A stretch of DNA of 64,000 nt from Otis tarda (taxonomy: Eukaryota > Chordata > Aves > Otidiformes > Otididae), in NCBI GenBank assembly GCA_026413225.1, contig CM048557.1:68128987-68192986 (forward strand), given 5' to 3'. How positions within the stretch are numbered: position 1 is the first letter of the stretch; the number at the start of each line of letters is the position of its first letter. A program made the position numbers and the translations under genes. Under the pieces are notes generated by a model, which was given only the letters and a program-made list of their open reading frames with translations, made no database searches and had not been told where the DNA came from. Below are positions 22,741-36,700 of the stretch, one piece after another.

Positions 22741-25700
22741 GCGAATCTGCCTCTGTCTTGGGTGCAGCACGGTGAGTGGAGAGGCTGGTATGGGACACAT
22801 CCCTACAGCAGCGCTCCCTCAGCCCGCCGAGCCCCGCAGCAGAGGGATCCCTTCCTTCAGCAGGGTTCGTGCAAGATGTGGAGCGTTCCCGTATCGCCGC
22901 TCTTCTTGGCCGCCCGTCCTTTCTCATCAGTTGCAGCCCTTCTCTTGCGCAGCATCGGGGCAGGAGCTTGTCACTAGAGGTCAGTGCCACATCTCGGTTA
23001 TGGCTCCAAAAATGCCTGCCTCTCCCGGCGCTGCTTTATTGATGCCGGAGCGTTGCCACCAAAACGACGAGGGGTTGGGAAGGGCTACCTGGTGGGGTCT
23101 TGTGGGGATGCTGGGGGCTGAGGGACCGTTTGCTCCCAGGGGCGGTGACTGTAGTGAGCCTGAAAGGCTGGGGAGCCCCAGCTCTGCAGGCTTCAGCCCC
23201 AACATCAACAGTGAGATCCGTCAGCTCAAGACTCCCAGACGGGTTGGGGTACCAGGAACCCCGAGCCGAGCCCAGGCGCCTGCGGTGACACGGGGAAGAG
23301 ACGTGTTTGTCTGTGTCCCACCACTTCTGCCATCAAACTGGGTCACCACCTGTGTTCGCTGGAGCTGCTCACTGTGAGCGTGGATGCCGGTCAGGGTCCT
23401 GGACCACATCAGGATGCACGGGCCTGGCTCTGAGTTTGTTGTTTGGTTTTTTTTAATATGAAATGTCTTTTTCATTGCGTAGCACAAGCAGGCACTTCGG
23501 GAAATCTATCGAGGCACTTAAGAGCCTGTACAGAGAGAAAATTTGGGATATTGGGGGTGTTTGGTGGTCTGCATCCCACGGCGCGTTCATTCCCTGGAGG
23601 AAACTCAGCGGGGTTTTACGGCCTTGAGTGAGAAGTGAGAAGAAGGAAGGAGAACTCTGGACCTGGGGGGCAGCTGCGAGGGACGGAGTGCATCTCACCG
23701 GGTTTGAGGAGCGGGATGTCGTCCTGCACGCGCCGCTCGGCAAAGACGTGGAAGGCAGCCAGCGATCGATCGCTGGGGGACTCCATGCCCGTCTACCACT
23801 TTCCGTGTCTCGGCGCGTGCTGGTGCTGCAGTGAGACGCGATCACATGGACGCTGGTGCCATCAGCTCCTTTTTTAACCATTTAACACTAAAATAGGTGT
23901 CTGTTTGGGTAAACCACAGATCTGTCTCCCTAGATGACCCTAGTGAGGTGCACGCTGAGCTGAAGAACTCGTGGTTTCCTGACAGATACAGTGTTGACTA
24001 TTTAAGGCTTCAGACCAAACTCCCCTTTTGACGGTGCTTTATTTCAGCAACGTGCTGAAAGTGGACATTTCCACGTGCTTCGTGCACTCTGGGAGCCTTT
24101 CAGAAGGTGTTCAGTGGCTGATCAGAAAATAAAATGATGATATAGATGAAAAAAAAAGGATTATGCGCTCATCCTGGAGAGCAAAGCAATTTATTGTCTG
24201 AAACAACAGGAAATTTTCCACGTGCTGTGGTCTGACTGATGTTTTGCCCTTCCAACCTTTGAGCGGAATGAGGACGGTGAAAGACGAGTCCTTGCGGTGG
24301 AAGGTGAATTTTCCAAATGAACTGGACCACCGATGGCCACGCTCCCTCCCAGTGAGCCTTGCTGCGTGGCCGGGCTCTCATCCGGCTCTGCCGTAGGGAT
24401 ACAGCCGCAGGACGGCGGAAGAGAAGGCTGTAGCAGGGAGGAGACCGGAGAGGACATTGCCCCCAGGAGGGAGATGCTGCAAGGCAGGAGCGAGGGCACG
24501 GGAAGGACAAATCTGCCAGCGATTCCTGGCAGCGCTGCCGGGATGTGAAGCAGGACGTCGACGCGGTGAGCTGGCTTCTGTCTCCTGGGCTCAGCGGTGC
24601 CTGGTGCTGCGTGGGTCTGGCAGGGCTGGGGGACGGTGGGGACCAGTTGTCCCATTCCAGGCGGTGGTGCAGCCTGGCAGAGATGCTTTCCCCACCCTCC
24701 CCTCCCGCAGGGCCCCGCCGGCACTGGCGGAGCCGAGGCTGGGGCTGTTTGCCCGCGGTTACTGGGTGAGGCTGGGGCTTTTCTCGACTCACCTTGAGCA
24801 GGCGGACGGCCAGGCCTCAGGTCACCTTGGGGGCATCCGGTTTTACAAGGGTGGTGCAAACCATTCCGGCACCCAAGGGCTGCGATCCCCGTGCCCTTGG
24901 TGTAGCCCGAGGGGGTGGGAGAAGGGTCCCACGGCTCGGCAGCGCCTGAGGTGGTCCGGCATCGTCAGCGGGACGCCCTGCCCAGACCCAAACCAGCTCC
25001 CCGAGCCCACGCGACGCCCTTGCTGCCTGATTTGGGGCAGGAGCGGTGGCTGAAGCACGGTGGCGGGGAGCAACCTGGGGAGAATCTGGAGACAGGCACA
25101 CAGGCGTTGGGCAGGAGGTGGGACGGGAAGTGGTCTGTGCCGTGTTGGCACGGCTGGAGGTGGCAGAGGAGCTGCGCCGGGGAAGGGAGGGTACAGGGGC
25201 AGGATGGAGCTGGGGTGTGAGATAAGGGGTGCCGGCTGGGCGGGATGGGTTTCCTCGTTGCGTAGGGTGGCTCTTCCGCTTGGCGCTTCCATTGCTAAAA
25301 ATACAGCCGTGCTCCCGGTGCAGGCCCAGGGCAGGTACCCGCAGCACCCAGCGCCACGCTGCCCACGGTAGCTTGCAGGGTGGCCGTGATGGGGTCTCCA
25401 TCCCTTCTGCCCCGTGCTCAGCATGGACAGGGGTTGGATCTGAAGAGCAGCACTGGCTCCGTCCTCCTGGAGCCAGGGATCGGGATGGAGCCGGGATGAG
25501 CAGCCCAAACCAGCTCCTTACAGAATTCCTTCTCTCTATTATCCCTTCCCAACAGAGAGGTGCTCCACCTCCAGCATCTCCTTCTGGGACTACACCCACG
25601 GCTACGGCGTCCTGCTCTGTCCCCAAGCTGGGTGATGCTGGTGTCCACACAGGGACCTCACTGCTCGTGCCGCTGACCGGTCAGGGTGACTCTCACACCC

Positions 25701-28700
25701 AGTGGGTGAAGTCAAAGACCAGGCTGGAAGAACAGCAGCCACAATAGACCATCCCATGGCAACAGACCATCCTTCACAGCATCTTTCCCTCTCCCCAGAG
25801 AGCGGGAGCCCCCAGGGTTCCACGGGACTGGGAAGGGCGTGGAGGTGGCAGGTCCCCCAGCGCCACGTCGCTGCCTCCATTGTTCATTGTTCCTTCTTGG
25901 CTTGGCGGAGCCGGCGTGGCGACGGGAAGCGATAAGGCAGGAGAGGGCATCGCTCCGGATCCTGCTCTCCAGCAGGTTATTTCCCCACTTGTCTGACCTC
26001 TCCTTAGGTAAACTCAGCTTTTTGCCTCCCTTCGAGTTTGCTTTGCTCTCCCACACTCATCCAGCACGGCACGGGGCCCAGGGAAAACAGAGCGGCTCTA
26101 TTAATAGCCCGTGGGGTTGCCAAATCCCTTCTGCGTGTTGAAAGAGCGGTGGTGGCTGCAATACCATGATTCAGCCCTCGGTGGTAACACAGGGACCGGT
26201 TCCCCGGTGAACTTGTGCTGGGAAGGCTCCCAGCTTGGCTCCAGCCCTGGAGGGCGATGCTCGGCTCTCCGGTGGGACGGGGAGGTGGGGAAGGGCCTTT
26301 GCTCCGTCGGCTGGGGATTTCTTGGCTTGCTTGCAACACAAATAGGCGTGTCACTAAACTTGGTGGTGTTCCTCTCCGTTGGCAGCTGCCCGAGCTCACG
26401 GGCTGGACTCACTCTGCCCGTGGACTTGCAAAGAGTGCAAACTGGGAGCCCCAGTGAGGGCAAAACCATGGACCCATCGCTGCGGCTTCTGGCATCTTGG
26501 GGATGAAAGCCACGGTGTCCCTGGCCCAGCCTTGCTCCGTGAGTGGTCCTATCTGGAGGAGAGTGGACATCAGAGCCTCTCGGCGCGGTGCGTGGAGCAT
26601 CTCCTCAGGCCCCTGCATGAGTTTCAACTCTTGGGGTCTTTTCTCCCGCAGCTTGTGAGTCACCCATGTTGGAGAGAGGGAGCTTTGGAGGGCTGAGTCC
26701 CTGGGTGACCCTCTGTGCACCCTGGACCTGCTGCGGGGAGACGGGTGGGAGAAGTGGCCCGCGGGGAGAGGTGGGATCCTGGCCACGGAGGTACCACGGG
26801 GCTGCGTGAAGGATGCTGCGGCTGGGAGAGCTCAGCTTTGCACCGCGGTGAGCGGAGGAGGGAGCCCCAGCTGCGAGCAGGGCCGGGCACTAACACCAAA
26901 ATAAATATTTGGAGAGGCGGTTACTGCCCAAAAATAACTGCAAATGCTGTCGGGAGCAAAGCTGGAACAGCATCGGTGGGCAGCGGCCAGAGTCCCCCAG
27001 CCCGCAGCAGCTCCCAGCACGGGGGACAGAGGTAGGGCAGGGACACGGCCAGTGCCTGGCCGTTTATTACCCTTCCTGCGGGGGTCCCTGTCCCCAAAAA
27101 TCTGCCCAAACCTGAGCGCAGCAGGGCCGGAGCCAAGGCGACAGCCCAGCCTCATCGCCGGGGGGAGCCAGATGTGCTGCTGGCAGCTGCCCGCGAGCCG
27201 ACCGCGCAGATTTCCACCCCGCTGTGAGACGTCAGCTTGGGGTCCGGGTCACTTGGGAACCGTCTGAGCTCGGAGGGGACAAGGAGGCGACCATCCCCTC
27301 CCCAGTGCTCAGGCAACCTGATTCCCCAGGGACTGAGCTGCCCCTGGGACCGGGCGCCGGGGTGGCTCACAGGGACACGAGGATCCCGGCAGAGTCGTTC
27401 CGACGGAGCGTTTCCACTGGAAAGCCAATGTGACAACCGTAGGTTTCAACTGAGCTTCAGCCCTGTCCTTGCCGAGCACCCAGCTGGCCCCAAATCTTGG
27501 CCCTGAGTCCCCAGTCCGCCTGGGGTGGGACACGTGGGAAGAGCTGACGGTGGCTGTCACGGCTCCTAAAGCTCCGTAAAGCTGAGCAGGCAGCGGCGAA
27601 AGGCGCCCAGGACGTCGGGGTGCGATTCCTTGCCGCTGCGATGTGCCCGGAGCCCTAATCCTGCCTCTTCCTGAACCGTCCCCAGCTTCCACGGCTCCCT
27701 CTTCCTGAGCCTGATGTCACAACCCATCTCCCAGGTGTGGGAACGCGCTAAGGTGACACCGGGCTGTGAACGACTGTGGTTTGACCCCGCTGGCCACCGT
27801 CCCCTGCCGTGGTCCCCACCCTGGTGGCACTCCTCCTTCCTCCTCGTGCTGCTTCATTTCTTCTTCTTCTCTTCCAAGGACAGATTGAGCTCCTCACCAG
27901 AGCCTTCCTCACCAGGGATGTACTTTTGAAACCTTAATTATGTCCAGGCAAAAGCTGGGTGTGACATTCGTGGTTGCTGGGTCCCACCCGGCTTTCGGGC
28001 AGCGCCGCTCCGTGTTCCCACTGATCTCTGTCCCCGGAGGATCAGGAAAACCCAGAATCCCTGAAGAAAAAGCCACCAGAAACCCAACCTGTTTGACCGT
28101 CCTCGCTCCATGATTCACAGTGAGGTTTGAGCCGGGACGTTTGTGGCTGTCAGCTCGGCCACGATGCCGCAGCCTCGGGCGGTCGGACGTTGGAACAGGG
28201 CTCGGACGCCGGTCCCGAGGGTCTTGGAGGTCCCAGCAGCCATGCTGGGGACGGGTCACCTTCTGCGTGGCACCCTCACAGGCCCTCAAGACACCAGGAT
28301 GGCCATCTAAGGCTGTGTCTGCAGCAGAGACCAACAGCAACAGTGCAGGGCAGGACGTCCAGTTCTTTCTCCCAGTTTGCAACTGGTGGATGTGGGACTT
28401 TCAGCATCGGAGGCGGGAGCATCCCTCCCTCCCTGTGCCTGGTTGTAGCAGGGCCACCAGGTTGATGCCTGGTGGGGACAGTCCCCAGTGCTCGGACTGG
28501 GCAGACGGGGATCTCCCTGGGAGCGGAGAAGGTTGGGACAACGCCGGGCAAAGCCGTGGAGAGTGAAACGGGAGGGCGGGCGCGTGATTCAGGCTCCGTC
28601 ACTCCAGGGCAGCGCTGCACCGGCCGGAGGAAATCCCTCTTGATTCACAGCTTGGGAAGTCCTGTGGCTTTATCGGCACGGCGCTGACCCAGCGATGCCA

Positions 28701-30100
28701 CCCCGCAGCCCAGAGGGCTCTAAGCGACCGGGCACGGCCGGACGCCGGCGGCTCTCCCCGGCTTGCCCGCAGCCTGGCCGCGAAGGACACGAGACACCGG
28801 CGGCCACACGCGGGTCACCCAAGTGACGCATGGGCTGAGTAACAGAGAAAGTTTTTTCACCAAGCGGGATTTCTCTCGTCCTTTCTCAAAGCAAGGAGCA
28901 CCGCAGGGTCCGTTTTAAGGCCTCCGCTCCAGCCGGGATGAGATCTCAGCTATTTTACTTTATCGCTGCGTTCCGATTCCCAGGGAATGGGAATGGCTTC
29001 ACATCACAGCCCGGCCGTCCCCGGCTCCCCGTGGCAAAACTCCAACCATTCCCCTGGCAAGCCGTGTCCCGCCGTACCGGGGGAGCGGGGCCAGCTGGCT
29101 GCTCTCCCCAGCCTTTCCCCCGCGCTGACGGCCCCAGCGGCCAGGGGGGCTCTGGGACGACACCCCGCCGCGTCCCCCGGCCCCGCGAAGTGGGTTTCCC
29201 ACCCGTGGGTTCGTCCCCGGCTAGACGCCGAGCTCCTCGCTGCGGGGCGGTGGTCCCTTCGGAAAGGGGTAGGTGAATTTAGGGGGGCTGGGTCGGCTCT
29301 TGGGGGCTGCCGACCGTCTCTGCCCGAGGTTGCTCTGACTTGCCCCGTCCTTGGACTCGATCCCTAAATCCCAGCTAGCGTCTGCTGATGGAGACAAGCT
29401 CCAAAGAGACCTTCAGCGTGAGCCAACGGGACCAGCCTTACATTCCTCTCCCCAAACAGCTCCCAGAGCAGATCTGTGTTTTTTAAGGATGTGAGTTAAA
29501 CCCGTTTAATCACAACCCTCCTGCTCTCCATTTCCTTTGGACCTCCTTGACTTTCCATGATTTTTTTTTTTTTTCTTGAGCAACATCCCTCCGAGATCCT
29601 GAGGATGGTTGAAAATTGAGTCATCGGCAGCGAAGGACGACTTAGCCCTGCTCTCCTCGTTCCCGCGCCGCGGGTCTTCCCCGCTCCACCGCGCTGCGAC
29701 GAGTTGCCCCAGCTCTTTGCCCAAGCCCTTCCATCTTCTGCTCGATATCGAGGACAGGAGGTATTTTTCTTGGACCTAACGGTTAGATCCCCTCCGTTTT
29801 CTTGCCCAAATAGAGAAAGGTATTTTTCTTGTTCCTCCCAGCCTGCAAAATCCAGCTGGCAGCGGGCTGATGACGCCGCTGTCATCGTTTTATTCCCTGC
29901 AAATCTCGGCTCTTGCTAATTGCTCTTCGCTCTCCCGGCCGTTGCCGTCTCGCCGTGACCTCCGCCTGCCCTGCCGCCGCTGTGATGCTGCCCTTTGCAC
30001 CGGGGCTGCCTGGGTTTTTCCAAACCGTAGCGGCCGTTGGTCTGCGTTGGGGCCCACGAAGCGGGGTTGGACACGCTGCAGAGCTGACGGGGAGTCTTCA
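22741..30100. other. Intergenic, GC-rich, no gene recognised
   Basis: Between the TXNDC16 end and the minisatellite at 30.2 kb. Many overlapping open frames exist on both strands, but this is expected from high GC and none shows domain character, splice structure or codon pattern I recognise. There is an isolated AATAAA at 24128-24133 followed by an A-run, which could be an alternative TXNDC16 end. Confidence 0.6.
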
Positions 30101-30179
30101 GCCCGCTCCTTGTCCCCCTCCATCCTGGATGTCCCCCCGTGTGCCAGCCCCTGGGATGTGGCCCCCTGTGGGACGCAGC

Positions 30180-30860
30180 CCTGTTACAGACCCCCTATGA
30201 GGACGTGTCAGAGGCACCCTATGAGGGACGTAGACCCTCTGCAAGGGTGAGGACCCCGCAATGACCCCCTACGAGGACAAGGACTCCACAGGACCCCCCT
30301 GAAAGGACAAGGATCCCCTATAAGCACAACAGCACCCTAGAGGGGCTTAGACCCTCTGCGAGGATTAAGACCCCACGATGACTCCCTAAAAGGACAGGGA
30401 CACCACAGGACCCCTCTGAAATGACAGGGACCCCCTAAGAGGCACCCTACAAGGGGCTTAGCACCTCTGTGAGGATGAGGACCCCACAATGACCCCCTAT
30501 GAGGCCAGGAACACCTCTATGAGAACAGGGACCCCTATGCCAGGACAAGGACCCCACAATGGCCCCCTAAAAGGACAAGGACACCACAGGACCCCCTCCC
30601 CCCCAAAAAGGACAGGGATCCCTATGAGGCCAAGGGCACCCCACAAGGGGCTGAGACCCTCCATGAAGGTGAGGACCGCACAATGACCCCCTACAAGGAC
30701 AGGGACATCTCTATGAGGACAGGGACCCCTATGCCAGGACAAGGACCCCACAGTGATGTCCCAAAATGACAAGGACGCCATGGGGTCCCCCTGCAAGGAC
30801 AGGGACCTCCAAGGAGGGCACGGTCTGCTCTGCAAGGATGGGGACCCCAAAGGTGTCCCC
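30180..30860. repeat. Degenerate GC-rich minisatellite (units around GAGGACAAGGACCCC)
   Basis: Repeated phrases such as CCCCACAATGACCCCCTA (30249, 30373, 30482, 30549, 30677 with variants), GGGGCTTAGACCCTCTG and AAGGACAGGGACACC recur in a fixed order with roughly 20-24 bp sub-units and a larger unit of about 65-125 bp. Open frames across it, on either strand, come from the repeat. Confidence 0.8.
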
Positions 30861-32057
30861 CGTGAGGTCGGCTTGCTCCAGCAGCCGTACGGCACCGGGG
30901 GGCTGCCAGCACCGGTCTGCTCCCAGAAAGGCACTGGCAAGCCCGAGCAGGGGCAAAGGGCAATTAAATAAAATTTGAAAAATGCACCGGGCGCCGCAGC
31001 GCAAAGGCAAGGCTCAAAGCAAACACACCCACAAGAAGAAATCCTTCCCGGCTTAGCGTGTCCTTCTAAAAACGCAGAATGACTTCAGAAAAATGTGAGA
31101 AAACATGAGCTGCTCCCCTCCAAGAGAGGAGGAAACAGAGCAAAGCAGCGACGTGACGGTGTTTGCTGTCCGAACCCGCGTCTTCGCCCCGGCAGGGGAT
31201 GGGGACCGCGCTCCCAGGACCTTTGGGTGGGCTGGATGGAGATGCGGGGACATCGGCAGCAGACATCTCTGAGAGCATCGCTTCCGCTCCCTCGTGAAGA
31301 TAGATTATTTATTATCAACTCTGCAAATCTTCGTGAGCCGTTCTAATAATTACAGCACATCCATCATAGTAATAAATAATTAAGAGAAGCGAGAGCCTCT
31401 TGCGTAGCTATTCGAGAAGCGTTTGGCACGGGGGGAGCGCCGGCTGTTTGAAGCCGAGCCCAGCTGCTCCGCGGGACGGCCGTAACTGGTGCTGGTGGGA
31501 CGCACCGGCAGGAAAAGAAGAACTGACCCCGGCGCCCCGGCTTGAGCAAGAGGGAAAATGCTGAGCAAGCCGCCCCGGGAAGGATGCTCGGAGGGAAGGA
31601 TCTCTCCAAGGGATGGTAACCAGCGGATGGCCTGCCCTGGATTTCCTGGTATTTGGTTTTGACTCCCAAACCCTTCTCAGAATTGTCAGGGGCTCTGCGT
31701 TTTGCTGTCCCGGGATGTTCCCAACCCATTCCCGGCAGCAGGAAGCCTCCAGCTCCCAGAGCATCTTGCGGGGAGCGCTGGGGTTTCTGGGCTTTGTCTG
31801 CCAAAGCTTGAGAAGGCAAAAGGCGACAAACGGGGGGCTGGTGGCAAAAGAATCCCTACAGAGAAACCTTCTGAGCACGGCCATCTCCAATGGCCAAACG
31901 CACCAGGACAGAGCCGGGAAGACTTTCCCCTGCCCTCTCTTCCCTTTCCCCTTTCCCTTTTCTCTCGTTCCCGGTCTCCGTCCCTGTTTGCAGAGCTGCA
32001 GGTTTGCAGAGGCTTTATGCTCCTTCTTGTCCACATCATGGACATGGTTCCCGCATC
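30861..32057. other. Intergenic, no gene recognised
   Basis: GC-rich unique-looking sequence with a short polypyrimidine tract at 31935-31985. No gene, RNA or mobile element supported. Confidence 0.6.
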
Positions 32058-32589
32058 AGAATCATAGAATCTCAAGGTTGGAAGAGACCTCCAAGATCAT
32101 CAAGTCTAACCATCAACCCAACACCACCGTGCCTACTAAACCATGTCCTGGAGCGCCACGTCTACACGTTCTTTGAACACCTCCAGGGATGGTGACTCCA
32201 CCACTGCCCTGGGCAGCCTGTTCCAGTGCCTGACCACTCTTCCAGCAAAGAAGTGTTTCCTAACGTCCAACGTAAACCTCCCCTGACACAACATGAGGCC
32301 ATTTCCTCTCGTCCTATCACAAGTTATTTGTGAGAAGACACCAACACCCGCCTCCCTACACCCTCCTCTCAGGCAGTTGTAGAGAGCAATGAGGTCTCCC
32401 CTCAGCCTCCTCTTCTCCAGACTAAACAATCCCAGTTCCCTCAGCTGCTCCTCACAGGACTTGTGCTCCAGACCCCTCGCCAGCTCTGCTGCCCTTCTCT
32501 GGACATGCTCCAGCACCTCAACGTCCTCCTTGTACTGAGGGGCCCAAAACTGCACACAGGATTTGAAGTGCAGCCTCACCAGTGCGGAA
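32058..32589 (-). mobile_element. CR1 LINE, different subfamily, 5'-truncated
   Basis: Starts with AGAATCATAGAATCTC and then TTGGAAGAGACCTCCAAGAT, a distinct CR1 3' end from the copies at 5860 and 17786 but the same type as the plus-strand copy at the right edge of the window. An open minus-strand frame covers the end of ORF2 (segments [20 protein letters not shown] and [20 protein letters not shown]). The 5' end is lost near 32589. Confidence 0.92.
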
Positions 32590-33551
32590 ACAAGAGATGG
32601 TGATGGCCTTGCTGGGAACAGCCCCGAGGGACCAGGGGATGTTGGGGACAGCAGTACCCTGGGGTTTTGGAGGAAGCAGCACCACTCTCGCAGGACACAA
32701 GAGGTTTCGGAAACCAACGCCTGATGCGATTGCTCCGAGACCCCAACAACTTCTTCCCGCAGCTCCGTGGACCCCTCACCAGAGCCCCTCAGCCACGGCG
32801 GGGCCATCCCTGCCTTCCCCAGGCGCGGGTTTGCCGAAAAGCAAAACCGCTGAGACCTCATCCCGGCCGAGCTACGGCTCGGTCCGGCCTCCGCAAGGCC
32901 CTAAACGAGCATTTCCCAGCCCCCCTTGGCTGAAAAAGGTCTTTAGCGGAGGAAATAACAGCTGCTCACGACAAATAAATGTTCTCTCGTGTGTACGCCC
33001 ACTCGGCACGACAAGCTCCATCGCTCTCCGTGAGCCGCGCGGCCAAAACTCCAGTAGCACGAACGGCCGGGGATAAACACAGGCAAACCAACCAGCCCTG
33101 GAATGGCCTCTTGTAAACACAGTTGCTTCTCTTTTTAAGTCAGTTCAAAACGCTGTCTGCTTTGAGGTTTCACATCTGTCCCGGCCGACGCCATCTCCTC
33201 CTGCCCCCCTCCACCTACAGAGAGAGAAAACCTTGTCCCCGGCGCGGTACTGGCGATACTGGGCTCCCAGTAAACGGCATCCTTAGAGGTTTTTATCCAT
33301 CCTGATTCTGCTGTGCTGCTTATTCGGCATCTTCCAGGTGGTTTTGAGGGCTGGAATTACAATAGCTAAGGAAGATCAGCGAGGATGCTGGGCCCGGAGC
33401 AGATTTGGGGACAGCGGTGGCCCAGTGAGCTCTGGGGGTTTCTCCCGGTGCCATTTTGGTGCCTCTGGGAAGAGGGTGAGGAGGTGGCGAGGAGCAGAGC
33501 CCTCCTCCTGGGCATCCTGCCTGCTCCCCGCACCCCAACTGAGCAAAGAGC
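32590..33551. other. Intergenic, no gene recognised
   Basis: Unique GC-rich sequence between two CR1 copies. The open minus-strand frame of the CR1 at 32058 extends into it, but there it no longer matches CR1. Confidence 0.6.
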
Positions 33552-33710
33552 CATAGAATCATAGAATCACAGGATGGTTTGGGTTGGAAGGGACCTTTCA
33601 AGGCCATCCAGTCCAACCCCCTGCGAGGAGCAGGGACATCTCCAACCAGATCAGGTTGCTCAGAGCCCCGGCCAACCTGGCCTGGAATGTTTCCAGGGAT
33701 GGGGCATCCA
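33552..33710 (-). mobile_element. CR1 LINE, short 3'-end copy
   Basis: CATAGAATCATAGAATCAC, then GGTTTGGGTTGGAAGGGACC and CCAGGGATGGGGCATCCA, after which similarity stops. About 160 bp of CR1 3' end on the minus strand. Confidence 0.92.
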
Positions 33711-36700
33711 GGGACCGTTGGTCACTGAAGAAGCTGCCAGCACTAACAGTTCTCTTGGCGGCAGCCCCGCAGCCCAAAACCCCACACGGATTTATGGTCC
33801 GACCTGCACCGAAACCCTGGGACCTTTGCTCTCCTCCTCGCGCGAGCTCGGCTGGCGAGGCTGCTGACGGGGTCCTGTTTTTAACCCAACAAACGAGGTT
33901 TGCCGGCGAGGTCACACGCGGGGCAGAGCAGTGAACGACCCGCCACGCTCAGCCACACCTCGCAACTTTTACTGCCTTTCCGAAAGCCGGATGCTTGGCA
34001 GGAGCTTGACAGTGTTTAGTCTCTTGTTTTTGAAGATTCAGATCGTTTCGGGAACTGCACCAGCGCTGGCAGATCGGCCGCGTTTCCCTGCGGATTTGAT
34101 GGGTGCGGACATTTCCACATTTCAGGGAAATCCAGTTAAAAAAAGCAGCTTGGCCTGAGAAAAACTTGCGATTTCCAGAAGCCTCCCACAGCCACGTTGC
34201 CCACCTCGGGCTTTCGAGCAGGGTCTCGATGCGTCCCTTTTGAACCTCTCGTGGTTCCTCCGTACCCCCACGGCAAAGCCCGTGAGCACCAGCAAAGCGC
34301 GGTCCAGCCCTTGCCGACGGCTTCTCCCGCCCGGGGCAAGGCGACGCGTCTCCCTTCGGCATTCATCGCCTGTATAACGAGCGGAAAAAGCGAATCTATA
34401 TTATCCCACCTCTCATCTGGATGCTCCTAAGGGAGTGAGTGCCGGACCCACCACGCGCACGCGTCGCCGCAGCCGTATTTTTAGCTCCGTATCCCAGTTG
34501 GGTTCGTCAAACTTTCCCTCCTTGTGTTTTCAGTCAGGCGTAGATCATCTCCGAGCTCTGGATAGATTTTTCCCAGCCCGTCCGTTGTCCCCTTGGTTGG
34601 TTTTTCTCACGGCAGCACGTCCCAAAAACGGAAGGGAAGGACCCTGGGGGGCTCTGCTTCCTCCAGCCCTTCCCTTGTACGTGTCTTTTGACTCAAGGAT
34701 GGTTTGGGGACCAATCTTCAATCTTCTGGGCCTTGGCATCCTGGGGCCCAGCGCCATCCCCGGCGTCCTTCACCTGCAACCATCGCGGCGCATCCAGCTC
34801 CGGCTGCGGGGAGAAATGAGCCCGCAGGAGCTGCGGGCGGCGGGATGGTTGCATCTCCATCCCGCGTTCCTCCCTTAGGCACAAGCTCCCAAAGCCGCCG
34901 TCAGGTCCCAGGGAGGGACAGAGACCCAGGAGCCAAAACGCCAGCAATTCAGCCTCTTTTGGGGAAAACTGGCATGAGATCTTCACCCTCCTGTGATGCT
35001 GCACCAAAACCCAGAATGAAAATAATTGTTGTTATTCATATATCGCCAAAAAAGCCTGGAAATGTGACTGCAGAGCCTGCTTCTTCCCAGGTCTGGTAAC
35101 GATAGGGAATGGGCCACAAATTCCTCATTTTGGGTCTCGGTGTCAGACATCAGGTTCTGATTTTACGCCGATGATGTTTGGGGTCCCCCCAGCAGCCTTC
35201 CTGGAAATGCTGACAGCCTTTCTTACCGGGCTGAAAGGTGAAATGCAGCCTGATTTAAACTGCAGGCTCTTCCCTCTGGGGATGCCGTAGGAGGAAAGTG
35301 CTTGGTGTAGGTCCCCGATGGCCAAAAAGGGGCCTGGTGAATCCGGGAAAATGGGGTGACCCCAGGGACCCAGAGGAGCTGGGAAGGTTTCACGTTAACA
35401 GCCGGGGATGCAGAGATGGGAAAGCAGCTGCAAAAGCAGAAGGCAGCTACGGTAAAGCCAAAGGCTTCTCCTCTCTTCCCCGCCGCGGGGAATTGCCATC
35501 GGCTCCGACATCCGACGCCGAGGTAAGGCCTGGCACGGCTGCAAAGCTGATTTGGGAGCCCGGCCACGCCGTCTCCCCTGAAGTCACTTCCTTGCCTAAT
35601 TCGTTAATCCGGTTTAACAGCTATCGCGCCGCACGCCCTCCTGGCGATGGGCACGCTGCCCGTCCCCTGCCCGGAAACGCGGCCGCCTCGGGGCTCTGCT
35701 TTCCTTCCGGCCTCCCGAAGGAGCGGGCCAACAATCCTGGAGGAGCTCTGCAGGGATGCCCGTGGGCCTCGGCACACGTCATATCACGTCACCCACCTCC
35801 GCAGGCTCCTCTCCTTTCTTCTCTACTCTCCAAAATGCCCGTTTTCCCTAAAACATTGCATCGTATCGCCATCGTTTCCCATCCAAACCATGCGGAGAGG
35901 CAAACGCCGGCCTCCCCGCTGCTGTGGGGTGCAACTGGGAGCCACTCCCAGACTGGGAAGGGACCCCGCACCCCGCAGCTCCCCGCTCCCTCCGGCAGCC
36001 GCGGAAAGCCCCTCTCCGTCTTTAAGCAGTCTGGTGAGCATCAGGGGCGGCTTCTCCCTCGCTTCTCTTCACCAGCTCGGTTTCCAGATGGAAACGCAGA
36101 CGTAAAGACCCGCCTGGCGCTTTCTTGCGCCGGCAGATTTCCGACTCTGCCCCACAGTACGGAAATAAAAAGTCATTAAGGGCCGGCACAGACGAAGCAA
36201 CGACTCTCGGCATCGTGCGTTTAAGCCGAGCAGACGTCGATTGAGCTGAAGAGAGGGAAATTAATTTGGCTTTCGTCACGGCTCCTGCGTAACGCTAATA
36301 ACAGCGGCGTTTTTGCGCAGGCCATGGCTCAGGACGCAGCAAGATCCACGGCACTACTTGTCTTTGCAGAGCTCTAATTAACTTGCTTTTCTCATCAGGA
36401 GCAGGAGGGCTGATTGCTTTTTTTTTTTCATTTTCTGGGTGAGGCACTCGTCTCTGCAGGACACGTCATGGCAAAGAGACTTGGGTCTCAGGAGGCTTCC
36501 TCTCCTTGCAGGCACCAAGCCTCTCCCTGCCTCACAACCATTTCAATTTTTTTTTTTGTTTTTGCATTAAATTTCAGCCAAAATAATTTCCCTGACCCCA
36601 CTTGCCAGGGTTGCTGTCCCTCACTGGGGACAGCTCGCACGAGAGCATCTCCTCTGCGGCGTGGCCCCAGCGGGATGGATGCCGGGAGGTTGTCTCCCAA

